NCBI GenBank assembly: GCA_050246475.1
Contig: JBFWVZ010000001.1
Location: 434,001-498,000 of the forward strand
DNA: 64,000 bases
Source of the DNA: CADEEL01 sp050246475
GTDB lineage: Bacteria; Pseudomonadota; Alphaproteobacteria; Caulobacterales; Aquidulcibacteraceae
Reading direction: 5' to 3'
In this document: positions 32,803 to 41,234 of the stretch, in pieces
Numbering within the stretch: position 1 is the first letter of the stretch
Layout: each line of letters starts with the position of its first letter
Position numbers and translations under genes: made by a program
Notes under the pieces: generated by a model
What the model was told of the DNA's origin: nothing
Database searches by the model: none
The model's input: the letters and a program-made list of their open reading frames with translations, nothing else

Positions 32803-33834
32803 GTGCCGCGTTTCGTCTGGGCCATTGTCGGCGTCGCCATCGCGGCTGGAGCGATCTTCCTCGCGCCGATGCTGCTTGCGCGGCGCGCGCCGGCGCCCGC
32901 CGAAACACCGCAGACTCTGGTTGTCGTCTCCTACGATGCGACGCGAGAACTTTTTGAATCGCTGAACCAAGCGTTCGCCAGAGGGCATCCCGGCGCGCGC
33001 ATTGCGATGTCTCACGGCGGGTCGGGCGCGCAAGCGCGCGCCGTGCTCGCGGGCTTGCGCGCGGATGTGGCGCTGCTCGCTTCCGCGTATGACATTGATC
33101 GTTTGGCGCAGGCCGGCCTTGTCAACGCTGAGTGGCCGGGCGCTTACCCGCAAAACGCAACGCCGTTCTATTCCACTGTTGTCCTTGTCGTTCGTGCTGG
33201 CAATCCGCGCAACATCCGCGATTGGAACGATCTCGTGCGCGAAGACGTATCCGTGATCACGCCGAACCCACACACGTCCGGCGGCGGGCGATGGAATTAT
33301 CTCGCGGCGTGGGCCTATGCAGCGCGCGAGGGCGGAGAAGATTCAGCACACGCCTTCGTCACGCGTCTCTATGCGAATGCGCCAGTGATGGATTCCGGGG
33401 CGCGCGCGGCAGCGACCACGTTCACACAGCGAAATATCGGCGATGTCCTCATCGCTTGGGAGAGCGAAGCTTATCTCGCACTTGCCGCTGCGGGTGAGGG
33501 GCGCCTGGAGATCGTGACGCCCTCGCTCTCCATCCGGGCCGAGCCGCCTGTCGCGCTCATCGCACGCAATGCCGAGGCGCACGGCATGACGGAACTCGCC
33601 GACGCTTATATCCGCTTCCTCTACACGCCCGCGGCGCAAGAAATCGCAGCGCAACACAATTTCCGGCCGACCGACGCGTCGGCTCTCGCCGCACGGCAAT
33701 ATCCCGCGATGGACCTGGTGACGGTCGAGAGCGCGTTCGGCGGCTGGGAGGCGGCGAACGCCGCGCACTTTGCATCCGGCGCAGCGTTCGATCAGATCAT
33801 GCTGGCCAGGGACGATGTGGAGGAGCGCGGATGA
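32803..33834 (+). CDS. Sulfate-binding protein paralogue (copy 2)
   Basis: A 343-residue paralogue of the preceding protein, sharing VSYDATRELFESLN, SHGGSGAQARAVLAGL, ITPNPHTSGGGRWNYLAAW and FTQRNIGDVLIAWESEAYL-type blocks. The N-terminus is a strong hydrophobic helix followed by RRAPAPAE, so it may be an uncleaved anchor or a signal peptide. The start is GTG 32803 with GAGGAG at 32792-32797. It overlaps cysT by 4 bases (ATGA), so this copy is the one coupled to the permease. Selectivity may differ, for example thiosulfate, molybdate or organosulfonate. Confidence 0.9.
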   Translation: MPRFVWAIVGVAIAAGAIFLAPMLLARRAPAPAETPQTLVVVSYDATRELFESLNQAFARGHPGARIAMSHGGSGAQARAVLAGLRADVALLASAYDIDRLAQAGLVNAEWPGAYPQNATPFYSTVVLVVRAGNPRNIRDWNDLVREDVSVITPNPHTSGGGRWNYLAAWAYAAREGGEDSAHAFVTRLYANAPVMDSGARAAATTFTQRNIGDVLIAWESEAYLALAAAGEGRLEIVTPSLSIRAEPPVALIARNAEAHGMTELADAYIRFLYTPAAQEIAAQHNFRPTDASALAARQYPAMDLVTVESAFGGWEAANAAHFASGAAFDQIMLARDDVEERG

Positions 33835-34694
33835 GCGAGGCGGCGATCTCTGCACCGCCGCGCCGCTGGCGCTTCCGTGAATGGAGCGCATTGCCGGGGT
33901 TTTGGCCCTCGCTCGGCTTTACGCTCGTCTATTTGAGCTTCTTTGTGCTGCTGCCGCTCGCCGCGCTCGCGCTGCGCCCCTGGGAGATTGGCCTCGACGG
34001 CGTTTGGCGCGTGATCTCGGCGCCGCGCACGGTGGCGGCGCTACAATTGAGCTTCGGCGCAGCACTGCTGGCCGCCCTGATCAACCTCATTTTCGCGCCG
34101 ATCGCGGCGTGGGTGCTGGTGCGCTACGATTTCCCAGGCAAGAAGCTGCTCGACTCGCTGGTCGATCTTCCCTTCGCATTGCCGACTGCCGTCGCCGGCA
34201 TTTCGCTCGCCGCGATTTATGCGCCCAACGGTTGGGTGGGCGCGCTTTTCATGCCGCTCGATATTCGCATCGCTTATACGCCGCTCGGCGTGCTCATCGC
34301 GCTTATTTTTGTCGGCTTCCCGTTCATCGTGCGCGCCGTCCAACCGGTGCTTGAGGATCTCGACAAGGAGATGGAGGAGGCGGCCGCCACGCTCGGCGCC
34401 TCGCGCTGGCGCACGATCACGAAAGTCATCATTCCTACACTTGCCCCTTCGCTCATCGCTGGCTTCTCACTCGCGTTCGCGCGCGCGGTCGGTGAGTACG
34501 GCTCAGTCATCTTCATCGCCGGCAATCTCCCGATGATCTCGGAGATCGCGCCGCTCGTCATCATCATCCACCTTGAAGAGTTCAACTATGCCGGCGCTGC
34601 GGCTGTCGGCCTGACAATGTTGGCGATCTCCTTCACGATCCTTTTGGCCCTCAATGCCTGGCAAGGCGCACTGGCGCGGCGGGGCAAACGATGA
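33831..34694 (+). CDS. cysT: Sulfate ABC transporter permease CysT
   Basis: A 287-residue inner-membrane permease with about six helices and the binding-protein-dependent transport motif EEAAATLGASRWRTITKVIIPTL region (about 180-203). FDLPFALPTAVAGISLA-type sequence (VDLPFALPTAVAGISLA) is typical of CysT/CysU. Together with CysW it forms the channel driven by CysA. It is coupled by ATGA overlaps to the genes on both sides. Confidence 0.92.
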   Translation: MSEAAISAPPRRWRFREWSALPGFWPSLGFTLVYLSFFVLLPLAALALRPWEIGLDGVWRVISAPRTVAALQLSFGAALLAALINLIFAPIAAWVLVRYDFPGKKLLDSLVDLPFALPTAVAGISLAAIYAPNGWVGALFMPLDIRIAYTPLGVLIALIFVGFPFIVRAVQPVLEDLDKEMEEAAATLGASRWRTITKVIIPTLAPSLIAGFSLAFARAVGEYGSVIFIAGNLPMISEIAPLVIIIHLEEFNYAGAAAVGLTMLAISFTILLALNAWQGALARRGKR

Positions 34695-35536
34695 GCGCGC
34701 GCACCACCGTTCGCGAGCCTCCGGGAATCGTTCTGGCTCTGATCGCGCTCGCTGTCGTCTATATGGCGCTTGTGCTGCTCATGCCGCTTGCGGCGGTCTT
34801 CATCGAAGCGTTTCGCCAAGGCTGGAGCGCGTATGTCGCGGCTCTTTCCGATCCCGACGCGCACGCCGCGATCCGCCTGACGCTGCTGGTTGCGGGCATC
34901 GCCGTGCCGCTCAACACCGTCTTCGGCCTCGCCGCAGCGTGGGCTGTGACCAAGTTCGAATTTTGGGGCAAGAGCGCGCTCGTCACGCTCATCGATCTGC
35001 CGTTCTCAATCTCGCCGGTGATCTGCGGACTTGTTTATGTGCTGCTCTACGGCGCGCACGGCTGGTTCGCACCCGTGCTCGAAGCGCTCGACATCGAGAT
35101 CATTTTCACGGTGACTGGCCTCGTGTTGGCGACGGTGCTCGTTACCTTCCCCTTTGTCGCGCGTGAACTCATTCCGCTCATGCAGGCGCAGGGCGCCGAT
35201 GAAGAGGCCGCCGCCGCCACGCTCGGCGCCGGGCCTTGGCGCACGTTGTTCTTGGTGACGCTCCCCAACGTCAAATGGGCGCTGATGTACGGCGTGCTGC
35301 TGTGCACCGCGCGCGCGATGGGCGAGTTCGGCGCGGTCGCCGTCGTCTCCGGCCACATCCGCGGCCTCACCACCACCATGCCTTTGCAGGTCGAGATTCT
35401 CTACAATGAATACTCTTTCGTCGCCGCTTTCGCCGTCGCCTCACTGCTTGCGCTCTTCGCACTCGTCACCTTGGCGGTCAAAAGCTTCCTTGAATCCCAG
35501 TTCGCCGGCGAACTCGCCGCGCAGCGATGGCGTTGA
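34691..35536 (+). CDS. cysW: Sulfate ABC transporter permease CysW
   Basis: A 281-residue inner-membrane permease: TLLVAGIAVPLNTVFGLAAAWA, VTKFEFWGKSALVTLIDLPFSISPVI (split), GLVYVLLYGAHGWF and the EAA loop DEEAAAATLGAGPWRTLFLVTLP. FGEFGAVAVVSGH-like sequence (GEFGAVAVVSGHIRG) is the CysW signature. It starts in an ATGA overlap with cysT and ends one base before cysA. Confidence 0.92.
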   Translation: MSARTTVREPPGIVLALIALAVVYMALVLLMPLAAVFIEAFRQGWSAYVAALSDPDAHAAIRLTLLVAGIAVPLNTVFGLAAAWAVTKFEFWGKSALVTLIDLPFSISPVICGLVYVLLYGAHGWFAPVLEALDIEIIFTVTGLVLATVLVTFPFVARELIPLMQAQGADEEAAAATLGAGPWRTLFLVTLPNVKWALMYGVLLCTARAMGEFGAVAVVSGHIRGLTTTMPLQVEILYNEYSFVAAFAVASLLALFALVTLAVKSFLESQFAGELAAQRWR

Positions 35537-35537
35537 G

Positions 35538-36578
35538 ATGAGTCTCGAAGTCTCCAACATCGCGAAAAAGTTCGGGCGCTTCCCGGCGCTCGACAGTGTC
35601 TCGCTCTTCGCCGAGGACGGCGAATTCCTGGCGTTGCTCGGCCCCTCTGGCTCAGGCAAGACGACTCTGCTGCGCGTCATCGCCGGCCTTGAGCTGCCCG
35701 ATGGCGGCGAGGTCAAGTTTCGCGGCGAAGATATCCTCGCCAAGCCCGTGCGCGCGCGCGGCATCGGCTTCGTCTTCCAGCACTATGCGCTCTTCCGCCA
35801 CATGACCGCCGCGCAGAACATCGCCTTCGGCATGAACGCGAAGCCGCGGCGCGAACGTCCCGACGCGCGCGCCGTTAAAGCCCGCGTCGAGGAATTGCTG
35901 GCGCTCGTCCAGCTCGAAGGCCTGGGCGGCCGGTTTCCGAGCCAGCTCTCCGGCGGCCAGCGTCAGCGCGTGGCTCTGGCGCGCGCGCTGGCGATCGAAC
36001 CCAAGCTCTTGCTGCTCGATGAGCCCTTCGGCGCCCTCGATGCGCAGGTGCGGCGCGAACTCCGGCGCTGGCTGCGCGCCCTGCACGAGCAAACGGGCCT
36101 CACAACGATCTTCGTCACGCACGATCAGGAGGAGGCGCTCGAACTCGCCGATCGCGTCGCGCTTCTCCGCGACGGCAAAGTCGAGCAAGTCGGCACGCCG
36201 GAGGAGCTTTATCACGAGCCAGCAAACCCGTTCGTGTTCGAGTTCCTCGGCGATCACATCGAATTGCCGTGCGAGGTTCGCGATGGACAAGCTTTCATCG
36301 CGGGAGCGTCGGTGAATATTCTTGGCGATGCGCCCGGCGATGGACCCGCTATCGCGCGCTTGCGCCCCAACGGCTTCGATATTGCGCACGGTGAAGCGCA
36401 GGGCCTCGTCGCGCGCGTCAAGAGCGTCATGTCCGCGGGCCCCGAAGGCCGCGTCTATTGCGAATTGGCCAACGGTGCCGCAATCGAAGTCCGCGTCCCC
36501 CACACCGTGGCCCAATCGCTCGCCCCAAGAGAAGCCTTAACTCTTATCCCAAAAGAAGCGCGAGTCTGGGCGAGCTAA
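35538..36578 (+). CDS. cysA: Sulfate/thiosulfate ABC transporter ATPase CysA
   Basis: A 346-residue ATPase. Walker A GPSGSGKTT at 35-43, Q-loop VFQHYALFRHMT, signature LSGGQRQRVALARALA, Walker B LLLLDEPFGALD and H-loop IFVTHDQEEALELAD. The C-terminal regulatory/TOBE-like domain (about 240-346) is present, as in CysA. The start at ATG 35538 matches the family N-terminus; the open frame further upstream is inside cysW. It is the last gene of the unit, followed by a palindrome that may terminate it. Confidence 0.94.
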   Translation: MSLEVSNIAKKFGRFPALDSVSLFAEDGEFLALLGPSGSGKTTLLRVIAGLELPDGGEVKFRGEDILAKPVRARGIGFVFQHYALFRHMTAAQNIAFGMNAKPRRERPDARAVKARVEELLALVQLEGLGGRFPSQLSGGQRQRVALARALAIEPKLLLLDEPFGALDAQVRRELRRWLRALHEQTGLTTIFVTHDQEEALELADRVALLRDGKVEQVGTPEELYHEPANPFVFEFLGDHIELPCEVRDGQAFIAGASVNILGDAPGDGPAIARLRPNGFDIAHGEAQGLVARVKSVMSAGPEGRVYCELANGAAIEVRVPHTVAQSLAPREALTLIPKEARVWAS

Positions 36579-36581
36579 CGT

Positions 36582-36597
36582 TTGCGCGGCCGCGCAA
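36582..36597. terminator. Palindrome downstream of cysA
   Basis: TTGCGCGGCCGCGCAA is a perfect 16-base palindrome starting four bases after the cysA stop codon. It would give a short GC-rich hairpin and has no T-run. A role as terminator is plausible but weak. Confidence 0.35.
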
Positions 36598-36724
36598 GCG
36601 TCGTCTGCTTGAGATGGAGTAAGCGAACGTCCGATAATGGGATTGCACGGCAGCGGGCGAATTGATTTGAACCGCTGAGCGCTCAAGCGTCGCTGCTCCG
36701 GTCCTCCAGCGAAGGAGGACACTT

Positions 36725-37357
36725 ATGGAAACGCATACCGCAGACCTCGCGCCCACAAGATTCGTGCCTTGGAACAAAGGCAAAGTGACCGGGCAAAAGC
36801 CTCCACTCAAGCCCAGGGAGGTTTGGGCGATCCGTGTTCGTCTTCAGATATCAAACCGCGTTCGCGACCTCGCATTGTTCAATCTTGCGATCGACAGCAA
36901 GCTGCGCGGCTGCGATCTCGTTCATTTGCGGGTCGAGGACATCATGCAGGCGGATCAGGTGAGAACCCGAGCCTTGATTTCGCAGCGCAAGACAGGCGCG
37001 CCCGTCCAGTTTGAAATCACCGAGCAGGCGCGATCCGCTCTCGCAAATTGGGTGCGGGGCAGGGCGCTTGCGCCATCAGATTGGCTTTTCCCGAGCAGAG
37101 CAGATCGGCGAAAGCCGATGACGACGCGCCAGTACGGCCGCTTGGTCGATGAATGGATCGCCGCGATCGGCCTCTCTCCCGCGGTCTATGGCACGCACTC
37201 GCTCAGGCGCACTAAGGCGGCGCTCATCTATAGAAAGACCGGGAACATCCGCGCCGTGCAATTGTTGCTTGGACATACCAAGTTGGACAGCACTGTGCGG
37301 TACCTCGGTGTTGAAGTCGAGGACGCGCTCGCTATTGCCGAGAGTATTGACGTCTAG
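36725..37357 (+). CDS. Minimal tyrosine recombinase (catalytic domain only)
   Basis: A 210-residue recombinase lacking the usual N-terminal core-binding domain. Catalytic residues are all in place: R61 (SKLRGCDL), K89 (SQRKTG), H158 and R161 (THSLRRT), H184 (LLGHTK) and Y193 (TVRYLG). The opening METHTADLAPTRFVPWNKGK is shared by a common proteobacterial family of short integrases present in many near-identical copies. GGAGGAC is just upstream of the ATG. It is followed by a hairpin. A fragment of a second copy lies 1.4 kb downstream. Its target sequence is unknown. Confidence 0.85.
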   Translation: METHTADLAPTRFVPWNKGKVTGQKPPLKPREVWAIRVRLQISNRVRDLALFNLAIDSKLRGCDLVHLRVEDIMQADQVRTRALISQRKTGAPVQFEITEQARSALANWVRGRALAPSDWLFPSRADRRKPMTTRQYGRLVDEWIAAIGLSPAVYGTHSLRRTKAALIYRKTGNIRAVQLLLGHTKLDSTVRYLGVEVEDALAIAESIDV

Positions 37358-37703
37358 CGAACTGCCGGCCGAAGCGGGGCGGCCGGCGCCTTCCGTTATT
37401 CGCCGGGAGCGGACACTGTGTGCGCCAACGCTGCGACGGCTTCTCCGAAGTGTGGAAGCAGGAAAGGGCCCTGGTGAGGCGGACGTTGCTCGATCCGACC
37501 GTGCACTCAAGCTCTTACGCTAGCGGTCTCGGATCTCGATCGTGTCGTCTGGAGATCGTGCAATCATTTCTCTCGATGTTCATGAGCTGAATTTCTTGAG
37601 CGCGTGCCGGATCGACGACCATAGAAGCGCCTCCGATGGCCCTCGACAGCGCAGGCGCGCAATGCAAGTCTCCACGCGCGGGGATCACATAGGGGCGGCT
37701 CTT
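37358..37703 (+). other. Gap after the minimal recombinase
   Basis: About 345 bases without a convincing gene. It holds a terminator-like hairpin at 37364-37387 and one GCGGACA element (37409-37415) of the kind also seen around 38811 and 42751. The rest shows nothing recognisable. The following gene may alternatively start at ATG 37662. Confidence 0.5.
37364..37387. terminator. Hairpin after the minimal recombinase
   Basis: GCCGGCCG (37364-37371) pairs with CGGCCGGC (37380-37387) across an eight-base loop, beginning six bases after the stop codon. There is no poly-T, as is common for hairpins in this GC-rich DNA. Confidence 0.5.
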
Positions 37704-38696
37704 ATGGCAGCGTTTCGAACCCTAGCGGCGCTCGGCGCCCTTCTTCTGATGGCTGCAAGCGTGCAGGCGCAGGATGTGCCGCCCGGCTCGCTTCCCGTGC
37801 ACCAGCGGACGATCAGCCTCGACGCGCCGTTCGCGCCCGATCCGCACGTCCACAGGACAATCGCGGGCGGCGACCAGGACGTCTACGATCATTTCAGCCG
37901 CTATTGCTTGGGATTTGTCTACGAACGCGGCATGCCGGACTTAACGATACACTACCGGGCCGGCGGCCAACCGCTCACGATCAGCGCGACGGGGAGTCAG
38001 GGGTCACGACGCGCCCAGCCGGTGACGCTCATCGTGCGCGGACCCGGAGGCGCCTTTTATTGCGACCCCACGCCGCCGCCGCACGCGCAAGCTAACCCGC
38101 CCCCCGCGACAATCACACGCCAAGTTCCAATGAACGGAACCTACGACGTGTGGATTGGGCGCTATCAGCCGGGCCCGCCGTTACCCGTCACGATCCGCAT
38201 CACAGGCGCGCCGACGCACATCAACACGGCGCAATCGCCGCCACCGCCTGTCGAGCCGCCGCTGCGTGCGGCGGAGCTGCCAAACTACAGGCTCACGCCC
38301 GCCTATGGCAGCGTGCGTCTCACGTTCGCGAACAATGTCACCAGGCACATCATGGCAGGCGGCCCGGTCGGCGCGCACAACGTGCCCGTGGGAAATTGCT
38401 ACGGCTGGGTCGCGCGCGCGCCAGATTTCCGCGTGCATTGGCAAGGCTCCCAGAATTGGCCGCTGGAGTTCACGGTCAATTCGCAGCACCGAGTGATGCT
38501 GCTCATCAATGACGCAAACGGCGGGTGGCGTTGCAGCTATGGGCTGCCCTCGCCGCACATAGAGATCAACGATCCCCCGCGCGGCCAATACGACATCTGG
38601 GTCGGCACCAGCGATGAAGGGCCCTTGCGGCCGTCGACGCTCACCGTCCATCAGTGGTCGCCGCCTGCGCCCGTGCCGCCGCGGCGGCGCAACTAG
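37704..38696 (+). CDS. Exported protein with two tandem related domains
   Basis: A 330-residue secreted protein with a signal peptide (LGALLLMAASVQAQ, cleavage at about 24). I do not recognise the family. The mature part appears to be two copies of one domain of about 130 residues. Each begins around a CxGFV/CYGWV motif with a PD[LF]..HY/HW segment and ends with YDVWIGRYQPGP (first) or YDIWVGTSDEGP (second). Each has a second Cys before the Pro-rich stretch, suggesting one disulfide per domain. A proline-rich linker joins them. The start is ATG 37704, giving the signal peptide; in-frame upstream ATGs are less likely. Confidence 0.6.
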   Translation: MAAFRTLAALGALLLMAASVQAQDVPPGSLPVHQRTISLDAPFAPDPHVHRTIAGGDQDVYDHFSRYCLGFVYERGMPDLTIHYRAGGQPLTISATGSQGSRRAQPVTLIVRGPGGAFYCDPTPPPHAQANPPPATITRQVPMNGTYDVWIGRYQPGPPLPVTIRITGAPTHINTAQSPPPPVEPPLRAAELPNYRLTPAYGSVRLTFANNVTRHIMAGGPVGAHNVPVGNCYGWVARAPDFRVHWQGSQNWPLEFTVNSQHRVMLLINDANGGWRCSYGLPSPHIEINDPPRGQYDIWVGTSDEGPLRPSTLTVHQWSPPAPVPPRRRN

Positions 38697-38742
38697 CCGC
38701 CAGGCGCGCCATCGCCTATCGCTTCGGGGTGCACCAGACCAC

Positions 38743-38790
38743 GTCGACAGCACCGTGCGGTACTTGAGCGTCGAGGTCGAGGCGGCTGAC
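38743..38790 (+). pseudogene. Fragment of a minimal tyrosine recombinase
   Basis: The reading VDSTVRYLSVEVEAADS matches the C-terminal end of the intact recombinase at 36725 (LDSTVRYLGVEVEDAL) and includes the catalytic Tyr. Nothing upstream in any frame extends the similarity, so this is the remnant tail of a second copy. It is followed within 25 bases by a CCAAGAGCGGACATTCG repeat. Confidence 0.65.
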
Positions 38791-38810
38791 TCGCTTTCGT
38801 CGGCTAATCG

Positions 38811-38827
38811 CCAAGAGCGGACATTCG
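38811..38827 (+). repeat. Dispersed GCGGACA-type repeat, copy 1
   Basis: CCAAGAGCGGACATTCG, matching 16 of 17 bases at 42751-42767. Related shorter elements are at 37409-37415 (GCGGACA), 42423-42432 (CCAAGAGCGG), 42455-42461 (GCGGACA) and, inverted, 43787-43794 (TGTCCGCT). All fall between genes or at recombinase debris. Confidence 0.55.
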
Positions 38828-38833
38828 CACTTC

Positions 38834-39535
38834 TCAGACAATCGTACCGAACAAACGCCCAATCCCTGCGGTGGCAGCCAAAGCGAAGGCACCCCAAAAT
38901 ACGACCCGCGTGATGGCGACGCCGACACGCGCTCCGCCCGCTCGGGCTCCCACCGCGCCCAAGAAGGCAAGGAATCCGAGCGAAGACAATGAGACCGCAG
39001 CGGCGACCACATCATCCGGAGAAAGCAGCACAACGATCAAAGGCAACAGCGCGCCTGCGGCGAACATGATTGCAGAGGCTGCTGCAGCCTGCAGCGGCCG
39101 CGCCGTAGTGAACTCGGAAATGTGCAACTCGTCGCGCGCGTGCGCTCCAAGCGCATCCTTGGCCATCAATTGCCGAGAAACCTCCAGTGCAAGGTCGGGC
39201 GTCAGGCCGCGCTTGACATAGATCGCTGCGAGCTCGTCGCGCTCGAAGGCAGCATCGTCTCGAAGCTCTCTCGCTTCGCGGGCAAGGTCGGCCTTCTCGG
39301 CATCGGCTTGGGAACTGACAGATACGTACTCTCCCGCGGCCATCGACATGGCGCCAGCCACCAGCCCGGCCGCGCCGGCGAGCATGATGTCGGCGCGCGA
39401 AGCCGAGGCCGCCGCTACGCCGACGATCAGACTAGCCGTGGAGACAATACCATCATTGGCGCCGAGCACGGCGGCGCGCAACCAACCGATACGCTCGATG
39501 ACATGCCGCTCAAGATGCGACGAAAAACGGCTCAT
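38834..39535 (-). CDS. VIT1/CCC1-family Fe/Mn transporter
   Basis: A 233-residue membrane protein with the family opening GWLRAAVLGANDGIVSTASLIVG (about 17-39), then AGLVAGAMSMAAGEYVSVSSQ (about 55-75), a cytoplasmic metal-binding helix rich in Glu/Asp (KADLAREARELRDDAAFERDEL) and three C-terminal helices. VIT1/CCC1 proteins move Fe2+ or Mn2+ out of the cytosol. Length and motifs are typical. Confidence 0.9.
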   Translation of the reverse strand: MSRFSSHLERHVIERIGWLRAAVLGANDGIVSTASLIVGVAAASASRADIMLAGAAGLVAGAMSMAAGEYVSVSSQADAEKADLAREARELRDDAAFERDELAAIYVKRGLTPDLALEVSRQLMAKDALGAHARDELHISEFTTARPLQAAAASAIMFAAGALLPLIVVLLSPDDVVAAAVSLSSLGFLAFLGAVGARAGGARVGVAITRVVFWGAFALAATAGIGRLFGTIV

Positions 39536-39655
39536 GTTCTTCTCCCGGCCGCGCTACGCCGAGAGGCCACGCGCCTAGCAAGGACCAAGCTATCGCGTTC
39601 GATCACAACGTCCTGCCGTTGCACCGACACGATGACAATCACTTCGGACGCGCCT

Positions 39656-40123
39656 CTAACTGCGCAGGTCATCGGGCTCGACAGCGACCAAATCCGTGTG
39701 GCCGAAGCCCTTGGAGTAGTCGAGCACAGAAATCACCTTCGGCGTCAAACGCACATAGCGCACCGTCGCGGGGTCTGGCGGCGGCAGGTTCTCTGCGCCC
39801 GGATATTTGGCGATAAGCATCGTATAGAGTTTCGAGACCAAGGCCGGATCTAAGACGAACTCGGCTGTCGCAGCCATCGACACACCCTTCAACTCCATGA
39901 TCTGGTCGGCGTCGTCGTCAATCGTAAGCGAGACCTTGTTGCACGACGAAAGGTTGGCCGCCTTCTGGCTGTCGGCGCCACAGAGAAAGTAGAGCGTCAT
40001 GCCGTCGCTTGCGTAGCCAACCGTTGTCGCTTGAGGCCAGCCATCCGGTCGCAGCGTAGCAACAGTCATGACGCGATGCTTGGCGATGATGTCGAGGATC
40101 AGAGCTTTGATTTGCGGGTCCAT
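39656..40123 (-). CDS. Pyridoxamine 5'-phosphate oxidase-fold protein
   Basis: A 155-residue flavin-binding split-barrel protein: HRVMTVATLRPDGWPQATTVGYASDG (about 16-41, split-barrel opening), LYFLCGADSQKAANL and KVSLTIDDD. It resembles the general PPOX/F420-fold class rather than true PdxH, which is longer. The substrate is unknown. It stands alone, transcribed away from the ion channel gene. Confidence 0.8.
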   Translation of the reverse strand: MDPQIKALILDIIAKHRVMTVATLRPDGWPQATTVGYASDGMTLYFLCGADSQKAANLSSCNKVSLTIDDDADQIMELKGVSMAATAEFVLDPALVSKLYTMLIAKYPGAENLPPPDPATVRYVRLTPKVISVLDYSKGFGHTDLVAVEPDDLRS

Positions 40124-40438
40124 AGCGCCCCGACGAAGCCCCCAGTCCGATCCTCCGCGCCTTGCGCCGGATCAAAGTGCGCTGCGAATTCAGGTCAACT
40201 GCGCGAAGGGTAGAATCCTACCCAGAAGAACCGCCCAAGAAGGACAAACGCATACGCCGACTGCGCCGATGAGGCGCTGCGGGCTTTGAGGTGAATCAAG
40301 GGATGCGTGCGGGGCGCAGATAGACAGAGCCTCGGAGGCCGAAGTGACGAGGTTGCCATTGAAACTTGGCGCACGCGATGTATCGGCTTTGCCCATCAAC
40401 GCCATCGACCAGCCGCGCTGCGCCGCGCGCGCCCGCGC
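40124..40438. other. Gap between PPOX-fold and channel genes
   Basis: About 315 bases separating divergent genes. Apart from their presumed promoters nothing is recognised. The channel reading frame is open from 40307, so part of this gap could be coding if the channel starts earlier. Confidence 0.4.
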
Positions 40439-40906
40439 TTGAGCGAGGCCGAGCTTCACGCGCTCGCCGCCAATCTCGCACTGGCAAGCGCAATGGTCTC
40501 AGCGACGGTTTTGACGCACTTTTGGGGTCTGCTGCTGCTCACGCGCGCGCTGCGAGGCGCAGGTGGGCGGCTGCGTCCGCATGAAAGTCATCTGCGTCGC
40601 GCTGCGCTCATACTCATCGTGGTGTTTGGGATATTCGCGCTCCACACCGTAGAGATTTGGTCCTATGCGGCGCTCTATCGTTTTCTTGGCGAGATGCACA
40701 CCTTCGAGCAGGCGCTCTATTTCTCGACGGTCACGTTCGCCTCACTTGGATACGGTGACATCGTGCTCTCAACGCGCTGGCGGGTGCTCTCGGCGATCGA
40801 AGCCGCAAACGGCGTCATCCTCTTTGCATGGTCGACGGCGTTTCTTTTCTCTGTGACCTCACGTCTCAAAGTGCTGGAGCACGATTGGCTTGAGCCCAGG
40901 GCTTAG
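40439..40906 (+). CDS. Two-helix potassium-channel-type protein
   Basis: About 155 residues with a first hydrophobic helix (LALASAMVSATVLTHFWGLL), a second (AALILIVVFGIFALHTVEIW), a pore loop with filter-like STVTFASLGYGD and a last helix (ANGVILFAWSTAFLFSV). This matches the bacterial Ion_trans_2 class. The start is uncertain: TTG 40439 includes the whole first helix, ATG 40493 would truncate it, and the frame is open back to 40307. No cytoplasmic RCK domain is present. Confidence 0.7.
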   Translation: MSEAELHALAANLALASAMVSATVLTHFWGLLLLTRALRGAGGRLRPHESHLRRAALILIVVFGIFALHTVEIWSYAALYRFLGEMHTFEQALYFSTVTFASLGYGDIVLSTRWRVLSAIEAANGVILFAWSTAFLFSVTSRLKVLEHDWLEPRA

Positions 40907-41102
40907 CGGTTTGAGCCCAGGTCGCCGCGAAACGACGCTGAAGCGTTCACGACCTTTGGCGTCGTGCTGAGCTTCGCCTCCTTCATCGAACGCGCGCGCT
41001 AAAGGTTCGCCGGAGCTTTGCGCTAGTTCAAGCCGTCGGCGGGGAAGCAATTGGACAGGATGCTGGGCTGTTGAAACGCAAGCGTTTTGCCGCGCTAGCG
41101 GG

Positions 41103-41234
41103 TTACGGCTCCCGCCCTTTTGAGTCTCGTAGATTCTTGTCGTTTTGAATGGCGACCACTATTGCCAAGACTGCGGCGACAAGAAAGACGGCCGCAAGGC
41201 CGTGGCCGATCCACCACCAGTCCGCGTCGCTCAT
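41103..41234 (-). CDS. Small membrane protein (43 aa)
   Basis: A 43-residue product starting at ATG 41234 with GGAG six bases upstream. The sequence opens MSDADWWWIGHGLAAVFLVA, has one membrane helix (about 9-30) and ends in a charged tail (NDKNLRDSKGREP). No family is recognised. It is on the strand opposite to the flanking channel and CorA genes. The ribosome-binding site, helix and charged tail together support a real gene. Confidence 0.6.
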   Translation of the reverse strand: MSDADWWWIGHGLAAVFLVAAVLAIVVAIQNDKNLRDSKGREP

